A DNA stretch of 64,000 nt from CAWJFJ01 sp963800065 (lineage in GTDB: Bacteria; Actinomycetota; Acidimicrobiia; Acidimicrobiales; UBA8190), in assembly GCA_963800065.1 (NCBI GenBank), contig CAWCZO010000011.1, positions 62,001 through 126,000 on the forward strand. The letters are read 5' to 3'. The position numbers and the translations under genes were made by a program. The notes under the pieces are model-generated. The model saw nothing but the letters and a program-made list of their open reading frames with translations, was not told the origin of the DNA and ran no database searches. Of this stretch, positions 1-8,016 are shown in pieces; the stretch's first letter is position 1; every line of letters starts with the position of its first letter.

Positions 1-171
1 CGACCGGAGGAGCTCGTAGATCTTGTCCCGGCCCCGGAGACCGGCCGCCACCCCGTCGACACCGATGGTGGCATCGGCGAGCAACGCCGCCACCCCGTCG
101 AGATCGCCGTCGTCGACGTAGGCGGCGTAGGAGAAGATCAGGTTCTCGATGGACCGTTCGGCGTCAGGCAT
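1..171 (-). CDS. SnoaL-like (NTF2-fold) protein, C-terminus cut by window edge
   Basis: The first 57 codons are visible, starting at an ATG at 171 and running off the left edge. The N-terminus (MPDAERSIENLIFSYAAYVD, then a DDGDLDGVAALLAD stretch) is the helix-helix opening typical of SnoaL-like NTF2-fold proteins. In that family the cone-shaped barrel serves either as a small enzyme (cyclase, hydratase) or as a ligand pocket. The substrate cannot be told from this fragment. The next gene (a VOC protein) is on the same strand about 70 bases upstream, so the two may be co-transcribed. Family assignment is by eye from a partial sequence. Confidence 0.7.
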   Translation of the reverse strand, partial: MPDAERSIENLIFSYAAYVDDGDLDGVAALLADATIGVDGVAAGLRGRDKIYELLRS

Positions 172-241
172 CGCGTCGACCGTACCCCGGGGTCACGGAG
201 CGCGCCCGTCAACGCCGGGACCGGTCACTGCCACCAATCGA

Positions 242-682
242 TCACCCGGGGATGTCCATCAGCTCGATCCGGACACCGTCGGGGTCGGTGCAGTAGACGA
301 AGTCGAGAGACGCCCCAGCCATCTCGAAGGTGGTGCGGGTCCCGGCCACGACGGTGCCCCCCAGTCGCTCGACGGCGGCGGCCACGGCGTCCACGTCGTG
401 GACCCGCACCGAAAGGTGCGTCAGACCGAGCTCGTTCATCGGTCGGCGCACGGCGTCGCCCACCGGTTCGGGCGAGGCGAAGTGCAGGAGCTCGATGGCT
501 ATGCCGTCGCGGCGGACGAACTGTGAGCTCAGGACCACCCCGTCGAGCTCCATGAGCTTGGCGAACTCGTCGCCGACGGCATGGGACTCGGCGGGGACGA
601 AGTCCAGGGCCTCGCAGTAGAAGCGCAGAGAACGCTCCAGGTCCGATACACAGATCCCCAGGTGCGAGAACGTCGTCGTCAT
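242..682 (-). CDS. VOC family (glyoxalase/bleomycin-resistance fold) protein
   Basis: This is a 146-residue single-domain protein of the vicinal-oxygen-chelate superfamily. It has the two beta-alpha-beta-beta-beta modules: FSHLGICVSDLERSLRFYCE at the start, then LTHLSVRVHDVDAVAAAVER near residue 85, and a closing DPDGVRIELMDIP. Candidate metal ligands are the His of SHLGI, a Glu in the middle (IELLHF), the His of THLSV and the terminal Glu (RIELMD), as in glyoxalase I and methylmalonyl-CoA epimerase. I chose the ATG at 682 because the fold begins there; the open frame extends upstream to 751 without recognisable protein. It is divergent from the DUF2332 gene, with 58 bases between starts. The substrate is unknown. 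Confidence 0.85.
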   Translation of the reverse strand: MTTTFSHLGICVSDLERSLRFYCEALDFVPAESHAVGDEFAKLMELDGVVLSSQFVRRDGIAIELLHFASPEPVGDAVRRPMNELGLTHLSVRVHDVDAVAAAVERLGGTVVAGTRTTFEMAGASLDFVYCTDPDGVRIELMDIPG

Positions 683-740
683 CCGGCCTCCCCATGGTCC
701 GCCGCAGCCCACCCTGTCACACACCGGCCATACTGTCCGG

Positions 741-1859
741 GTGCACAGCACACCTTCGGTTCCCCGGGACTACGCCGGTTCGGGGGACCACCACACCGGC
801 CGCACCGACCTGCCGACGCGATTCCGTGGCCATGCCCAGGTGATGGCCCGTTACGGGCGGTCCCCGTTGTCCATCGCCCTCATGCGGGGTGCCGCCGACG
901 ACCTCGAACGAGGCGGGATCGTGGCCGAGCTCTATCGCGGCGTCCCCCTGCCGGCCGGACAGGCGCCGGCGCTGCGTCTCCTCGCCGCCCTTCACCGCCT
1001 CGTCCTCTCCGGGCGGGCACCCGACCTGGCCGCCTACTACCCCAGTGCGGGCGGCAAGCTCCCTCCCGACGGGGTCTGGGTGGCGGCCGAGGCGACGCTG
1101 CGGGCCAATGCCGCCGAGCTCCGGTTGGTCCTGCGCCGGGGGGTGCAGACCAACGAGCCGGGTCGCTCGGCGGTGCTCTACGGCGTGCTCCTGTGGATCG
1201 CCGACCGCTACCGCCGGCCCGTCCGGCTCCTGGAGATCGGCGCCAGTGCCGGGCTGAACCTCCTGGCCGAGAACTTCGCCTACCGCAGCAACGGCATTCT
1301 GCTCGGTGATCCCGATTCGCCGGTCGTCCTCGAGGGACCATGGGTGGGGACCCCGGTGCCCGACCCCATCGAGGCGCAGACGCATCTGACGGTGGTGGAG
1401 CGACGCGGCTGTGACGTCTCACCGATCGACGGCACCAGCGCCGACGGTCAGTTGGCGTTGCTCTCCTACATCTGGCCCGACGAACCCAAGCGGCTGGCCC
1501 GGATGCGCGCCGCTCTGGGCGTGGCCTCGCGGTTCCCGCCGGTCGTCGACGCGGCGGCCGCCGGGCAGTGGATCCCCAGGGTCCTGTCGCAACGCCAGAG
1601 CTCGACTGTCCAACTGGTCTGGCAGTCGGTCTTCGCCCAGTACCTGACGAACGAGGACCGCCACGATCTGTCGGCCACCATGGCCGACGCCGGGGCGCAG
1701 GCCACCGACGACATCCCCCTCGTCTGGGCCCGCATGGAGCCGTCGGAGGATCCTCTCCAGGGCTTCCGCGTCACGGTGACGTGCTGGCCCCACGGCGAGG
1801 AGATCCTCCTGGCCCGGTCGGGGGACCACGGTCCGCCCGTCCGCTGGACACAGGAATAG
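741..1859 (+). CDS. DUF2332 family protein
   Basis: This 372-residue soluble protein begins at a GTG. It matches the DUF2332 family of actinobacteria: an N-terminal helical part with FRGHAQVMARYGRSPLSIAL, followed by RPVRLLEIGASAGLNLLAEN near residues 155-175. That second segment resembles the glycine-rich SAM-binding loop of class I methyltransferases, although the family has no assigned reaction. Its full length matches the family and no truncation is seen. The stop at 1859 lies only 12 bases before the IS630 left end, so the insertion did not touch it. Before the insertion this gene and the VOC gene now ending at 3061 were convergent neighbours with almost no gap. Confidence 0.85.
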   Translation: MHSTPSVPRDYAGSGDHHTGRTDLPTRFRGHAQVMARYGRSPLSIALMRGAADDLERGGIVAELYRGVPLPAGQAPALRLLAALHRLVLSGRAPDLAAYYPSAGGKLPPDGVWVAAEATLRANAAELRLVLRRGVQTNEPGRSAVLYGVLLWIADRYRRPVRLLEIGASAGLNLLAENFAYRSNGILLGDPDSPVVLEGPWVGTPVPDPIEAQTHLTVVERRGCDVSPIDGTSADGQLALLSYIWPDEPKRLARMRAALGVASRFPPVVDAAAAGQWIPRVLSQRQSSTVQLVWQSVFAQYLTNEDRHDLSATMADAGAQATDDIPLVWARMEPSEDPLQGFRVTVTCWPHGEEILLARSGDHGPPVRWTQE

Positions 1860-1870
1860 ATGACCCCGAC

Positions 1871-1894
1871 CTAGTCCCCCGAGTTGTTGATTCG
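1871..1894 (+). repeat. Left terminal inverted repeat of the IS630 element
   Basis: It begins CTAGTCCCCCGAGTTG and pairs with the reverse complement of 3041-3064, with mismatches at positions 6, 7 and 17. Confidence 0.9.
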
Positions 1895-1972
1895 TAAGAA
1901 ATATCGGTCAACCCGGAATTTTCGTCTCGATCGGCGCGTTCCCGTCGTTGTCAGCAACGATGGGAGACGACG

Positions 1973-3064
1973 ATGCCGCCAAGGGGACGACCGAAGACGG
2001 AGCTGGTGCTGAGCGACGAGGAGCGTGAAGTCCTCGAACGCCTGACCAGGCGACGCAAGAGCGCGCAGGCACTGGCTCTGCGGGCTCGGATCGTCCTGGC
2101 CTGTGCCACAGGTGCCACCAACCAGGCGGTGGCCGCCGACCTGCGGATCAACAACACCACCGTGGGCAAGTGGCGCCGGCGGTTCGTGGAGAAGCGCCTC
2201 GACGGGTTATTCGACGAGCCCCGGCCTGGAGCAGCGCGCACCGTCACAGACGACAAAGTCGAGGCCGTGATCGTGAAGACCCTGGAAGAGAAGCCGGGCG
2301 ACGCCACCCATTGGTCCACACGGTCGATGGCCGAAGCCATGGGCATGAGCCAAACGTCGATCAGCTTGATCTGGCGGGCCTTCGGACTACAGCCCCATCG
2401 GGCCGAGAGCTTCAAACTGTCCACCGACCCGCTGTTCGTGGACAAAGTCAAAGACATCGTGGGCCTCTATCTCGATCCCCCCGAACGGGCCGTGGTGCTG
2501 TGCGTGGACGAGAAGTCCCAGATCCAGACCCTGGCCCGCTTCCAACCGATCTTGCCCATGATGCCCGGCACTCCCGAACGACGCAGCCACGATTACATCC
2601 GCCACGGCACCACATCGCTGTTCGCAGCCCTCGACATGGCCACCGGCAAGGTCATCGGCTCGCTGCACCGGCGCCACCGAGCCGTCGAGTTCAAGAAGTT
2701 CCTGGTGCGTATCGACGAAGAGGTTCCCGAGAACCTCGAGGTCCATCTCATTCTCGACAACTACGCCACCCACAAGACCCCTGACATTCAGAGGTGGTTG
2801 TTGCGCCACCGCCGGTTCCATCTTCACTTCACACCGACATCCGGGTCGTGGTTGAACATGGTCGAACGTTGGTTCGGCGAGTTGACCACCAAGAAGATCA
2901 AGCGAGGTGCCCACACCAACGTGCAGAACCTCGAGCGTGACATCCGCGACTGGATCGTCCTGTGGAACGACGACCCCCGGCCCTACGTCTGGGTCAAAAC
3001 CGCCGATCAGATCCTCGCTTCAATCGCACGATATTGCGAGCGAATCAGCAACTCGGGACACTAG
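1973..3064 (+). CDS. IS630-family transposase (DDE superfamily)
   Basis: This 363-residue transposase cuts and pastes the surrounding element. Residues about 11-75 form the helix-turn-helix that recognises the terminal repeats (LSDEEREVLERL, then QAVAADLRINNTTVGKW). Residues about 115-150 form a second winged-helix-like segment. The catalytic DDE triad is complete: Asp179 in VVLCVDEKS, Asp262 in LILDNYATHK and Glu298 in SWLNMVERWFGEL. The ATG at 1973 follows a GGGAGACG ribosome-binding site. The TAG stop uses the duplicated target TA plus the G of the flanking CTAG. Base composition is lower in GC than the surrounding genes, as expected for a mobile gene. Confidence 0.95.
   Translation: MPPRGRPKTELVLSDEEREVLERLTRRRKSAQALALRARIVLACATGATNQAVAADLRINNTTVGKWRRRFVEKRLDGLFDEPRPGAARTVTDDKVEAVIVKTLEEKPGDATHWSTRSMAEAMGMSQTSISLIWRAFGLQPHRAESFKLSTDPLFVDKVKDIVGLYLDPPERAVVLCVDEKSQIQTLARFQPILPMMPGTPERRSHDYIRHGTTSLFAALDMATGKVIGSLHRRHRAVEFKKFLVRIDEEVPENLEVHLILDNYATHKTPDIQRWLLRHRRFHLHFTPTSGSWLNMVERWFGELTTKKIKRGAHTNVQNLERDIRDWIVLWNDDPRPYVWVKTADQILASIARYCERISNSGH
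3041..3064 (-). repeat. Right terminal inverted repeat of the IS630 element
   Basis: Read on the minus strand it begins CTAGTGTCCCGAGTTG. It contains the transposase stop codon and also overlaps the stop codon of the neighbouring VOC gene. Confidence 0.9.
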
Positions 3065-3447
3065 TGGACCTCGGGATCGTCCAGCTGCTCCATGAACTCC
3101 AAGCGGATCTTCCCGGGCGCCTCCACGAAGACGATCCGCCGGCGACCGAAGGTGCCGCTCACCTCGGCCGGCCCCCACACCACCGTGTGACCCTGGATCT
3201 CACGGTCGAGATCGTCGGTGAACAGAGCGGGATGCAAGAAGCAGTCGTCGGGCAGGTCGACGGCGTCTTCGTACAGAGCCCTGGTGAAGAGGGTGATCAT
3301 GACCGGCCCCAGGAAGACGTCGGCCCGCTCCCCGCCGTGCCAGGGCATCCGGTCGCGTACCTCGGCGCCAGCCGAGGTGTAGAAGGCCACGGCGGCATCG
3401 AGGTCGGCCACCTTCACGGCCAGGTTGGCCAGTCCGGTCACCGTCAC
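3061..3447 (-). CDS. VOC family (glyoxalase-like) protein
   Basis: This is a 128-residue protein starting at GTG 3447. It opens with the VOC strand-helix LANLAVKVADLDAAVAFYTS and closes with RRRIVFVEAPGKIRLEFMEQ, so both halves of the fold are present. The middle (VFLGPVMITLFTRALYEDA) is typical of the superfamily. It is the last gene of a leftward run SDR, amidohydrolase, VOC, 40 bases after the amidohydrolase stop. Its own stop codon TAG lies inside the right end of the IS630 element. Because the target was CTAG, the same stop existed before insertion, so the protein is not shortened. The substrate is unknown; the context suggests a catabolic pathway. Confidence 0.85.
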   Translation of the reverse strand: MTVTGLANLAVKVADLDAAVAFYTSAGAEVRDRMPWHGGERADVFLGPVMITLFTRALYEDAVDLPDDCFLHPALFTDDLDREIQGHTVVWGPAEVSGTFGRRRIVFVEAPGKIRLEFMEQLDDPEVH

Positions 3448-3487
3448 CGGTGGAGCTCCCCCGTCGGCCCCGGTGTCCCGTTCCCTG

Positions 3488-5161
3488 TCACGTCCGCAGG
3501 ACCGTCCCGGGCCGGGCGTCGAGGCCCTCCGCCGCCGCTTCGTTGTCGACCCGGATGGGCACCCCGTTGACCAGAACGTGGGTCATCCCGACCGGCGCGT
3601 CGGCCGTCAACCGTTCGCCGTGGGCCGGGAAGTCGTGCAGCCGGCGCAGGGGTCCGGGGGCCACCGTGTCAGGGTCGAAGACGCAGAGGTCGGCGGCCTT
3701 GCCCACCTCGACGGTGCCGCGGTCGGTCAGGCCGTAGACGGCCGCCGGCTCAGCGGTCAGCTTGTGGACGGCCCGCTCGAGCGGCATGACACCCCGGTCC
3801 CGCACCCACGTCCCGAGCAGGTCGGTGGCGAAGCAGGCGTCGCACAGCTGCGATACGTGGGCCCCGGAGTCGGCCAGACCGAGAAGGACGTTGTCGCGGG
3901 GCAGGAGCCAGGCGATACCCTCGGCGTCGTCGTTGGCCAGCACGGACCAGAAGCGCGCTTCGAGCCTGTCGTCGAGAGAGACATCGAGCATGACGTCGAG
4001 AGGTGTGCACCCCCACTCGTCGGCCAGCTCGACGACGCTCCGGCCGACGAGCTCGGGGCGCGACGCCGACTCGGCCACCGACACCGACGGCCAGTTGAAC
4101 GGCAGCCCCCCGCCCCCGTTACCGCCCGACAATTCCTCCCACGTGGCCGCCCTCCACGCCGGGTCGCGGTAGGCGGCCATCCGGTCGTCGAGGCTCAGGT
4201 CCATCAGGCGCGAGAAGCTGGCCCGGCTGTTCAAGGTGAACGGCTCGGCCAGGTTCATCTGGAAGACGAGGGGGCGACACGAGACCTGGGGCCAGACCTC
4301 GATGCCGCGCGCCCGAGCCTCGTCGTTGTTGTGCACCACCTTCTCGTGGTACGGATAGCCCTTCACCGTCAGCAGGGCGGTCCACGTGACCGGTCGGCCC
4401 ACCTCGGCCTGGAGGTCGGAGACCTGGCGGTGCGAGATGACGTCGGCGGGAAGAAGAGCGACCACCCCCTTCCCGGCGTCGCGCAGGGGAGCCAGGAGGG
4501 CCCGCAGCTCGTCGAGATCGCCCACCCGCGACGGCACCGGACGGCCTCCGTCGCCGTTGTGGGTGGGCGACGCGCTGGTGGCGAAGCCGGCGGCCCCGGC
4601 GTCGAGCGCCTCGGCCACCACCGCCTGCATCCGCGCCACCTCGTCGGCCGTGGCCGCCCGTTCGTAGGACGCTTCGCCCATGACGAACAGACGCACCGCC
4701 GTGTGCCCCACGTAACAGCCGTAGTTGAGGGCGGTCCCCCGGCGCTCGACGGCGTCGAGGTACTGGGGAAACGACTCGAATTCGTCCCACGGCACCCCCA
4801 CCGACAACGTGTCGAAGCTCATGTCCTCGACGTGCTGGAGGGTCCGGGCCAGCAGAGCCACGTCGCCCGACCGGATCGGGGCGATGGAGAAGCCGCAGTT
4901 GCCGGCGATGACCGACGTCACACCGTGGAACGACGACGGGGTGAGCCAGGGGTCCCAGAACACCTGGGCGTCGTAGTGGGTGTGGATGTCGACGAAGCCG
5001 GGGGACACCACCTGTCCGGCGGCGTCGAGCTCGCGGTCGCCGCGCAGGCCCTCCCCCACGCCCACGATGCGGCCCCCGGCCACGGCCACGTCGGCCCGCT
5101 GCCCGGGGGACCCGGTGCCGTCGATGACTGTGCCCCCCCTGATGACAATCTCGCCGTCCAT
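3488..5161 (-). CDS. N-acyl-D-amino-acid deacylase-type amidohydrolase
   Basis: This 557-residue metal-dependent hydrolase belongs to the D-aminoacylase branch of the amidohydrolase superfamily. Residues 1-55 form the small beta-sandwich (IRGGTVIDGTG). The metal motif HTHYD is at 60-64, NCGF at about 88-91, and LGLADSGAHVSQLCD near residue 440 supplies the late-barrel Asp of the active site. The C-terminus returns to the sandwich with GTVEVGKAADLCVFDPD. Relatives hydrolyse N-acyl-D-amino acids or cyclic amides, but the substrate here is unproven. The ATG at 5161 lies 23 bases after the SDR stop, indicating an operon with it. The frame stays open far upstream, but only this start gives a family-like N-terminus. 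Confidence 0.88.
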   Translation of the reverse strand: MDGEIVIRGGTVIDGTGSPGQRADVAVAGGRIVGVGEGLRGDRELDAAGQVVSPGFVDIHTHYDAQVFWDPWLTPSSFHGVTSVIAGNCGFSIAPIRSGDVALLARTLQHVEDMSFDTLSVGVPWDEFESFPQYLDAVERRGTALNYGCYVGHTAVRLFVMGEASYERAATADEVARMQAVVAEALDAGAAGFATSASPTHNGDGGRPVPSRVGDLDELRALLAPLRDAGKGVVALLPADVISHRQVSDLQAEVGRPVTWTALLTVKGYPYHEKVVHNNDEARARGIEVWPQVSCRPLVFQMNLAEPFTLNSRASFSRLMDLSLDDRMAAYRDPAWRAATWEELSGGNGGGGLPFNWPSVSVAESASRPELVGRSVVELADEWGCTPLDVMLDVSLDDRLEARFWSVLANDDAEGIAWLLPRDNVLLGLADSGAHVSQLCDACFATDLLGTWVRDRGVMPLERAVHKLTAEPAAVYGLTDRGTVEVGKAADLCVFDPDTVAPGPLRRLHDFPAHGERLTADAPVGMTHVLVNGVPIRVDNEAAAEGLDARPGTVLRT

Positions 5162-5184
5162 GACCGCCTCCCTTCCCCGTCGGC

Positions 5185-5994
5185 CTACGGCGCCGACAGA
5201 CCGAGCATCTCGGTGACGCCGTGGTCCCGACCGGCCGTGTAGCCCCCGTCCACCACCAGGGCGTGACCGGTCACGAACGACGCGTCGCTCGACAACAGGA
5301 AGGAGACGGCGGAGGCGATCTCCTCGGGTCGGCCGAACCGTCCGAGCTTGTGCTCCTTGATGATGTCCCGGCGCGGTGTCTCCATCCCCATCATCCCGAA
5401 GATGTTCCGCGTCATCGGGGTGTCGATGAAGCCCGGGCACACGGTGTTCACCCGGATCCCCCGGCCGGCGTAGTCGATGGCCATGTTCTTCGTGAGGATC
5501 ACCACACCGCCCTTGGAGGCGCTGTAGGCGCTGCCACCGGCCGTCCCCTCGATCCCCTCGATGCTGGCGATGGTGACCACGGCGCCACGGGCGCCGTCGA
5601 CCAGGTCCTGCTCGAGCATCTGCGTCAGGGCGTGCTTGGCCACCAGGTAGGTCCCGAACAGATTGACGTCCACCACCCGGCGCCACTCGGCCACGTCGAC
5701 CATGTGCACGGCTCCCCCGCCGGCCACTCCGGCGGCGTTCACGACACCGTCGATGCGACCGAAGAGGGCCACCGCACGGGCGATCATGGCGGCGACCGAG
5801 CTCTCGTCGGTGACGTCGACCACCCTGGACGCCCAGGCGTCGCCCTCCCCGGCCGTTCCCGGTCGGTCGCCGCCCGGGGTGATGTCGGCGCCGAGGACGC
5901 GCCCGCCCTCCTCGAGCAGTCGGGCCGCCGTGGCCCGACCGATCCCCGAGGCCGAGCCCGTCACGACGAAGTTCCCACCCGTCAACCCCCGCAT
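5185..5994 (-). CDS. SDR family NAD(P)-dependent oxidoreductase
   Basis: This is a classical short-chain dehydrogenase/reductase of 269 residues that oxidises or reduces a hydroxyl/keto group with NAD(P). The cofactor loop TGSASGIG is at residues 12-19, NAAG at 86-89, the catalytic Ser144 in IASIEG, and Tyr157 and Lys161 in SAYSASKGG, followed by the CPGFIDTPMT segment. I chose the second ATG (5994) because GGGGAG lies at normal spacing from it; the ATG at 6000 abuts the same GGGGAG with no gap. It is the first gene of the leftward operon and is divergent from a TetR gene, with a perfect inverted repeat in the 178-base gap. Confidence 0.9.
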   Translation of the reverse strand: MRGLTGGNFVVTGSASGIGRATAARLLEEGGRVLGADITPGGDRPGTAGEGDAWASRVVDVTDESSVAAMIARAVALFGRIDGVVNAAGVAGGGAVHMVDVAEWRRVVDVNLFGTYLVAKHALTQMLEQDLVDGARGAVVTIASIEGIEGTAGGSAYSASKGGVVILTKNMAIDYAGRGIRVNTVCPGFIDTPMTRNIFGMMGMETPRRDIIKEHKLGRFGRPEEIASAVSFLLSSDASFVTGHALVVDGGYTAGRDHGVTEMLGLSAP

Positions 5995-6093
5995 CCCCAT
6001 CTCCCCCGTCCGCCGGGCCGGCCGTGGCCCGACCGACCTCGCTGTCCCGGTGTGATTCTGACCCGGACTGATTGGACGTGCACCTTGCCCCGG

Positions 6094-6122
6094 ATTGAAC
6101 AAGATGATAAGAGTTGTTCAAT
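6094..6122. promoter_or_regulatory. Perfect inverted repeat, likely TetR operator
   Basis: The arms ATTGAACAA (6094-6102) and TTGTTCAAT (6114-6122) are exact reverse complements separated by 11 bases. The site is AT-rich in a GC-rich background and lies between the divergent SDR and TetR starts. That is the usual place for a TetR-family operator controlling both arms. That the neighbouring TetR binds here is an inference from position. Confidence 0.7.
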
Positions 6123-6172
6123 TGTATGGGCCGGAGGGGCACGGCCGCTCCAGGAGGCGGACGACGAGGGCG

Positions 6173-6826
6173 ATGGCACCGACGGGCCGGACCACGATGG
6201 CGGCGAAGGACGACCCGGGGCTCGGGGCCCACCCGGCGTCGGGGGACACCGGTGACACCCCCACCGAGCAACGCATCCTGGACGCCGCCGAGACCTGTAT
6301 GAGCCGGCTGGGGCTGCGGCGTGTCTCCATGGCCGACGTGGCCGTGCAGGCCGGCGTCTCCCGGGGATCGGTGTACTTCCACTTCGGCGACCGGGCCACC
6401 CTGGTCGACGCCGTTCTCACCCGCGTCGCCACCCGCTTCGTGTCGAGCAGCGCGGCAGCGGTCCGCCGTCGCCACACCCTGGCCGGACAGGTGGGCGAGG
6501 CGGCGGTGTTCATCCGCCGCCATCTCGGCGACGAACTTCTCACCCTGCGCCTGCCGGCCGAGGGCGACAGTCTCGTGGCCACCTTGCTGAGCGCCCAGGT
6601 CGACCGCCTCCTCACGCAGTGGATCGAGTTCTGGCTCCCCCTCCTCGGTGACGCCGAGCGCCGCGGTGAGATCCGATCCGGCCTCGATCACCGCCGGGCC
6701 GGCGAATGGATCGTCCGGATCATGCTGTCCTTCGCCGTCATGCCCTCTGTCACCTTCGACATGGACGACCCCGACGCCGTCCGCTCTTTCGTCCACGACC
6801 ATCTCATCATCGGCCTGGCCGCCTGA
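6173..6826 (+). CDS. TetR/AcrR family transcriptional regulator
   Basis: The protein is 217 residues from ATG 6173, which follows a GAGGGC ribosome-binding site; a second possible start is ATG 6197. The helix-turn-helix is plain: EQRILDAAETCMSRLGLRRV, SMADVAVQAGVSRGSVYFHF, GDRATLVDAV. The C-terminal helices form the variable ligand-binding and dimer domain, ending FVHDHLIIGLAA. It stands upstream of an LLM oxidoreductase by 12 bases, and is divergent from the SDR/amidohydrolase/VOC arm. It is therefore probably an autoregulating repressor of the whole locus, acting through the inverted repeat at 6094-6122 and released by a pathway intermediate. The inducer is unknown. Confidence 0.88.
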   Translation: MAPTGRTTMAAKDDPGLGAHPASGDTGDTPTEQRILDAAETCMSRLGLRRVSMADVAVQAGVSRGSVYFHFGDRATLVDAVLTRVATRFVSSSAAAVRRRHTLAGQVGEAAVFIRRHLGDELLTLRLPAEGDSLVATLLSAQVDRLLTQWIEFWLPLLGDAERRGEIRSGLDHRRAGEWIVRIMLSFAVMPSVTFDMDDPDAVRSFVHDHLIIGLAA

Positions 6827-6838
6827 AAGGACTCCCCC

Positions 6839-7942
6839 ATGAAATTCGCCCTCTTCTACGAGATCCCCGTGGCCGAGCCCTGGGACGCCGAGTCCGAGCA
6901 CCGGGCCTACAAGAACACCTTGACCCAGGCCCTGGCCGGTGAGCGCTTCGGCTGGGACGCCTTCTGGACGGTGGAGCACCACTTCCTGTCCGAGTACTCC
7001 CACTGCTCCAATCCCGAGATCCTCTACGGAGCCATCGCCGCCCAGACGACCCGCATGCGCCTCGGCTACGGGGTCCGGCTCATGCCCCAGCCCTACAACC
7101 ATCCGGTCCGGACGGCGGAGTCGGTGGCCGTCCTCGACCTCATCTCCGACGGACGCGTCGACTTCGGCACCGGGCGCTCGGCCACCCGGCTGGAGCTGGA
7201 GGGGTTCGGCATCGACCCGGCCGACTCCCGGGCCATGTGGCAGGAGGCCATCGGCCACGTGGTGGGCTGCTGGACGAACGACGAGTACGAGTTCTCGGGC
7301 CGGTTCTGGAACATGCCGAAACGCCGTGTCCTACCCAAGCCTCTCCAGAAACCGCACCCGCCCGTCTGGGGGGCGACGACCAGCGACGACGGCCACCGTC
7401 AGGTGGGCGAGCTCGGTCTCGGTCTGTGCTCGTTCGCCGTGGGCATCTCCCCGGCGGAGATAAAGACCAAGGTGGACATCTACCGCGCCGCCGTCGCCGG
7501 CTGCACCGAGCCGCTCGGCGCCTTCGTGAACAACCACGCCGCCACCTTCACGATGGCCCTCTGCGCGCCGGACCGGCAGCAGGCCATGGACGCCGCCCGG
7601 CAGTCCTTCGAGTGGTATCCGGCCAAAGGGGCCCGCCAGATCGCCACCCTGACCGACTGGATGGCCGAGCGCCAGCAGGACCTGGGCACCTACTCCTATG
7701 CCGCCGACCTCAAGAAGACCGAGGACGCCGGGCTGCTCGACATGATCAGCCTGGAGTACCTCATGGAGACCCCCGCCTGTGTCCTCGGCACCCCGCAGGA
7801 GTGTGTCGAGACGTGCCGGCTCTACGAAGAAGCGGGCATCGACCTGCTCCTATGCCTGGTGAACCCCTACAACGTCCCCCACGAGGCGGTGATGCAGACC
7901 ATCGAGCTCATGGGGACCGAGGTCATCCCCAAGTTCCGTTGA
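6839..7942 (+). CDS. LLM class (luciferase-like) flavin-dependent oxidoreductase
   Basis: This is a 367-residue TIM-barrel protein of the bacterial luciferase-like superfamily, which carries out monooxygenation or hydride transfer with FMN or F420. Diagnostic stretches are FGWDAFWTVEHHF, TTRMRLGYGVRLMPQPYNHP, AVLDLISDGRVDFGTGRS and the C-terminal GTPQECVETCRLYEEAGID. The ATG at 6839 follows AAAGGA at good spacing and lies 12 bases after the TetR stop, so the two are co-transcribed. It may act with the downstream esterase and the divergent SDR, amidohydrolase and VOC enzymes in one degradation pathway. Which flavin it uses and its substrate cannot be read from the sequence. Confidence 0.88.
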   Translation: MKFALFYEIPVAEPWDAESEHRAYKNTLTQALAGERFGWDAFWTVEHHFLSEYSHCSNPEILYGAIAAQTTRMRLGYGVRLMPQPYNHPVRTAESVAVLDLISDGRVDFGTGRSATRLELEGFGIDPADSRAMWQEAIGHVVGCWTNDEYEFSGRFWNMPKRRVLPKPLQKPHPPVWGATTSDDGHRQVGELGLGLCSFAVGISPAEIKTKVDIYRAAVAGCTEPLGAFVNNHAATFTMALCAPDRQQAMDAARQSFEWYPAKGARQIATLTDWMAERQQDLGTYSYAADLKKTEDAGLLDMISLEYLMETPACVLGTPQECVETCRLYEEAGIDLLLCLVNPYNVPHEAVMQTIELMGTEVIPKFR

Positions 7943-8016
7943 CAGGCGGGTCCCGGCGGCCCCGGGGCCAGTCGTCTTAAATACGTCACGGTGGGGCGAC
8001 GAAGAAAGAGGGCGCA

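Larger units (their letters stand above)
1871..3064 (+). mobile_element. IS630-family insertion sequence, complete, in a CTAG target
   Basis: The element is about 1.19 kb and has a single transposase gene. The outer 24 bases at the two ends (1871-1894 and 3041-3064) are inverted repeats matching at 21 positions. Further in, both ends share AATATCG in inverted orientation (near 1900 and near 3033). Each end reads CTAG, which fits the known IS630/mariner habit of inserting at TA and duplicating it (TA at 1872-1873 and at 3062-3063). The transposase frame is intact from start to stop, so the element looks recent and potentially active. It sits exactly between the 3' ends of two convergent genes. 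Confidence 0.93.

Noticed and set aside
3425..5242. 605-codon open frame on the plus strand
   Set aside because: It is antisense to the amidohydrolase, which has full motifs; the open frame comes from the GC-rich third positions of the real gene and has no protein-like composition.
5162..7258. Upstream extension of the amidohydrolase frame to 7258
   Set aside because: It would overlap the SDR, TetR and LLM genes on other frames; only the part from 5161 matches the family.
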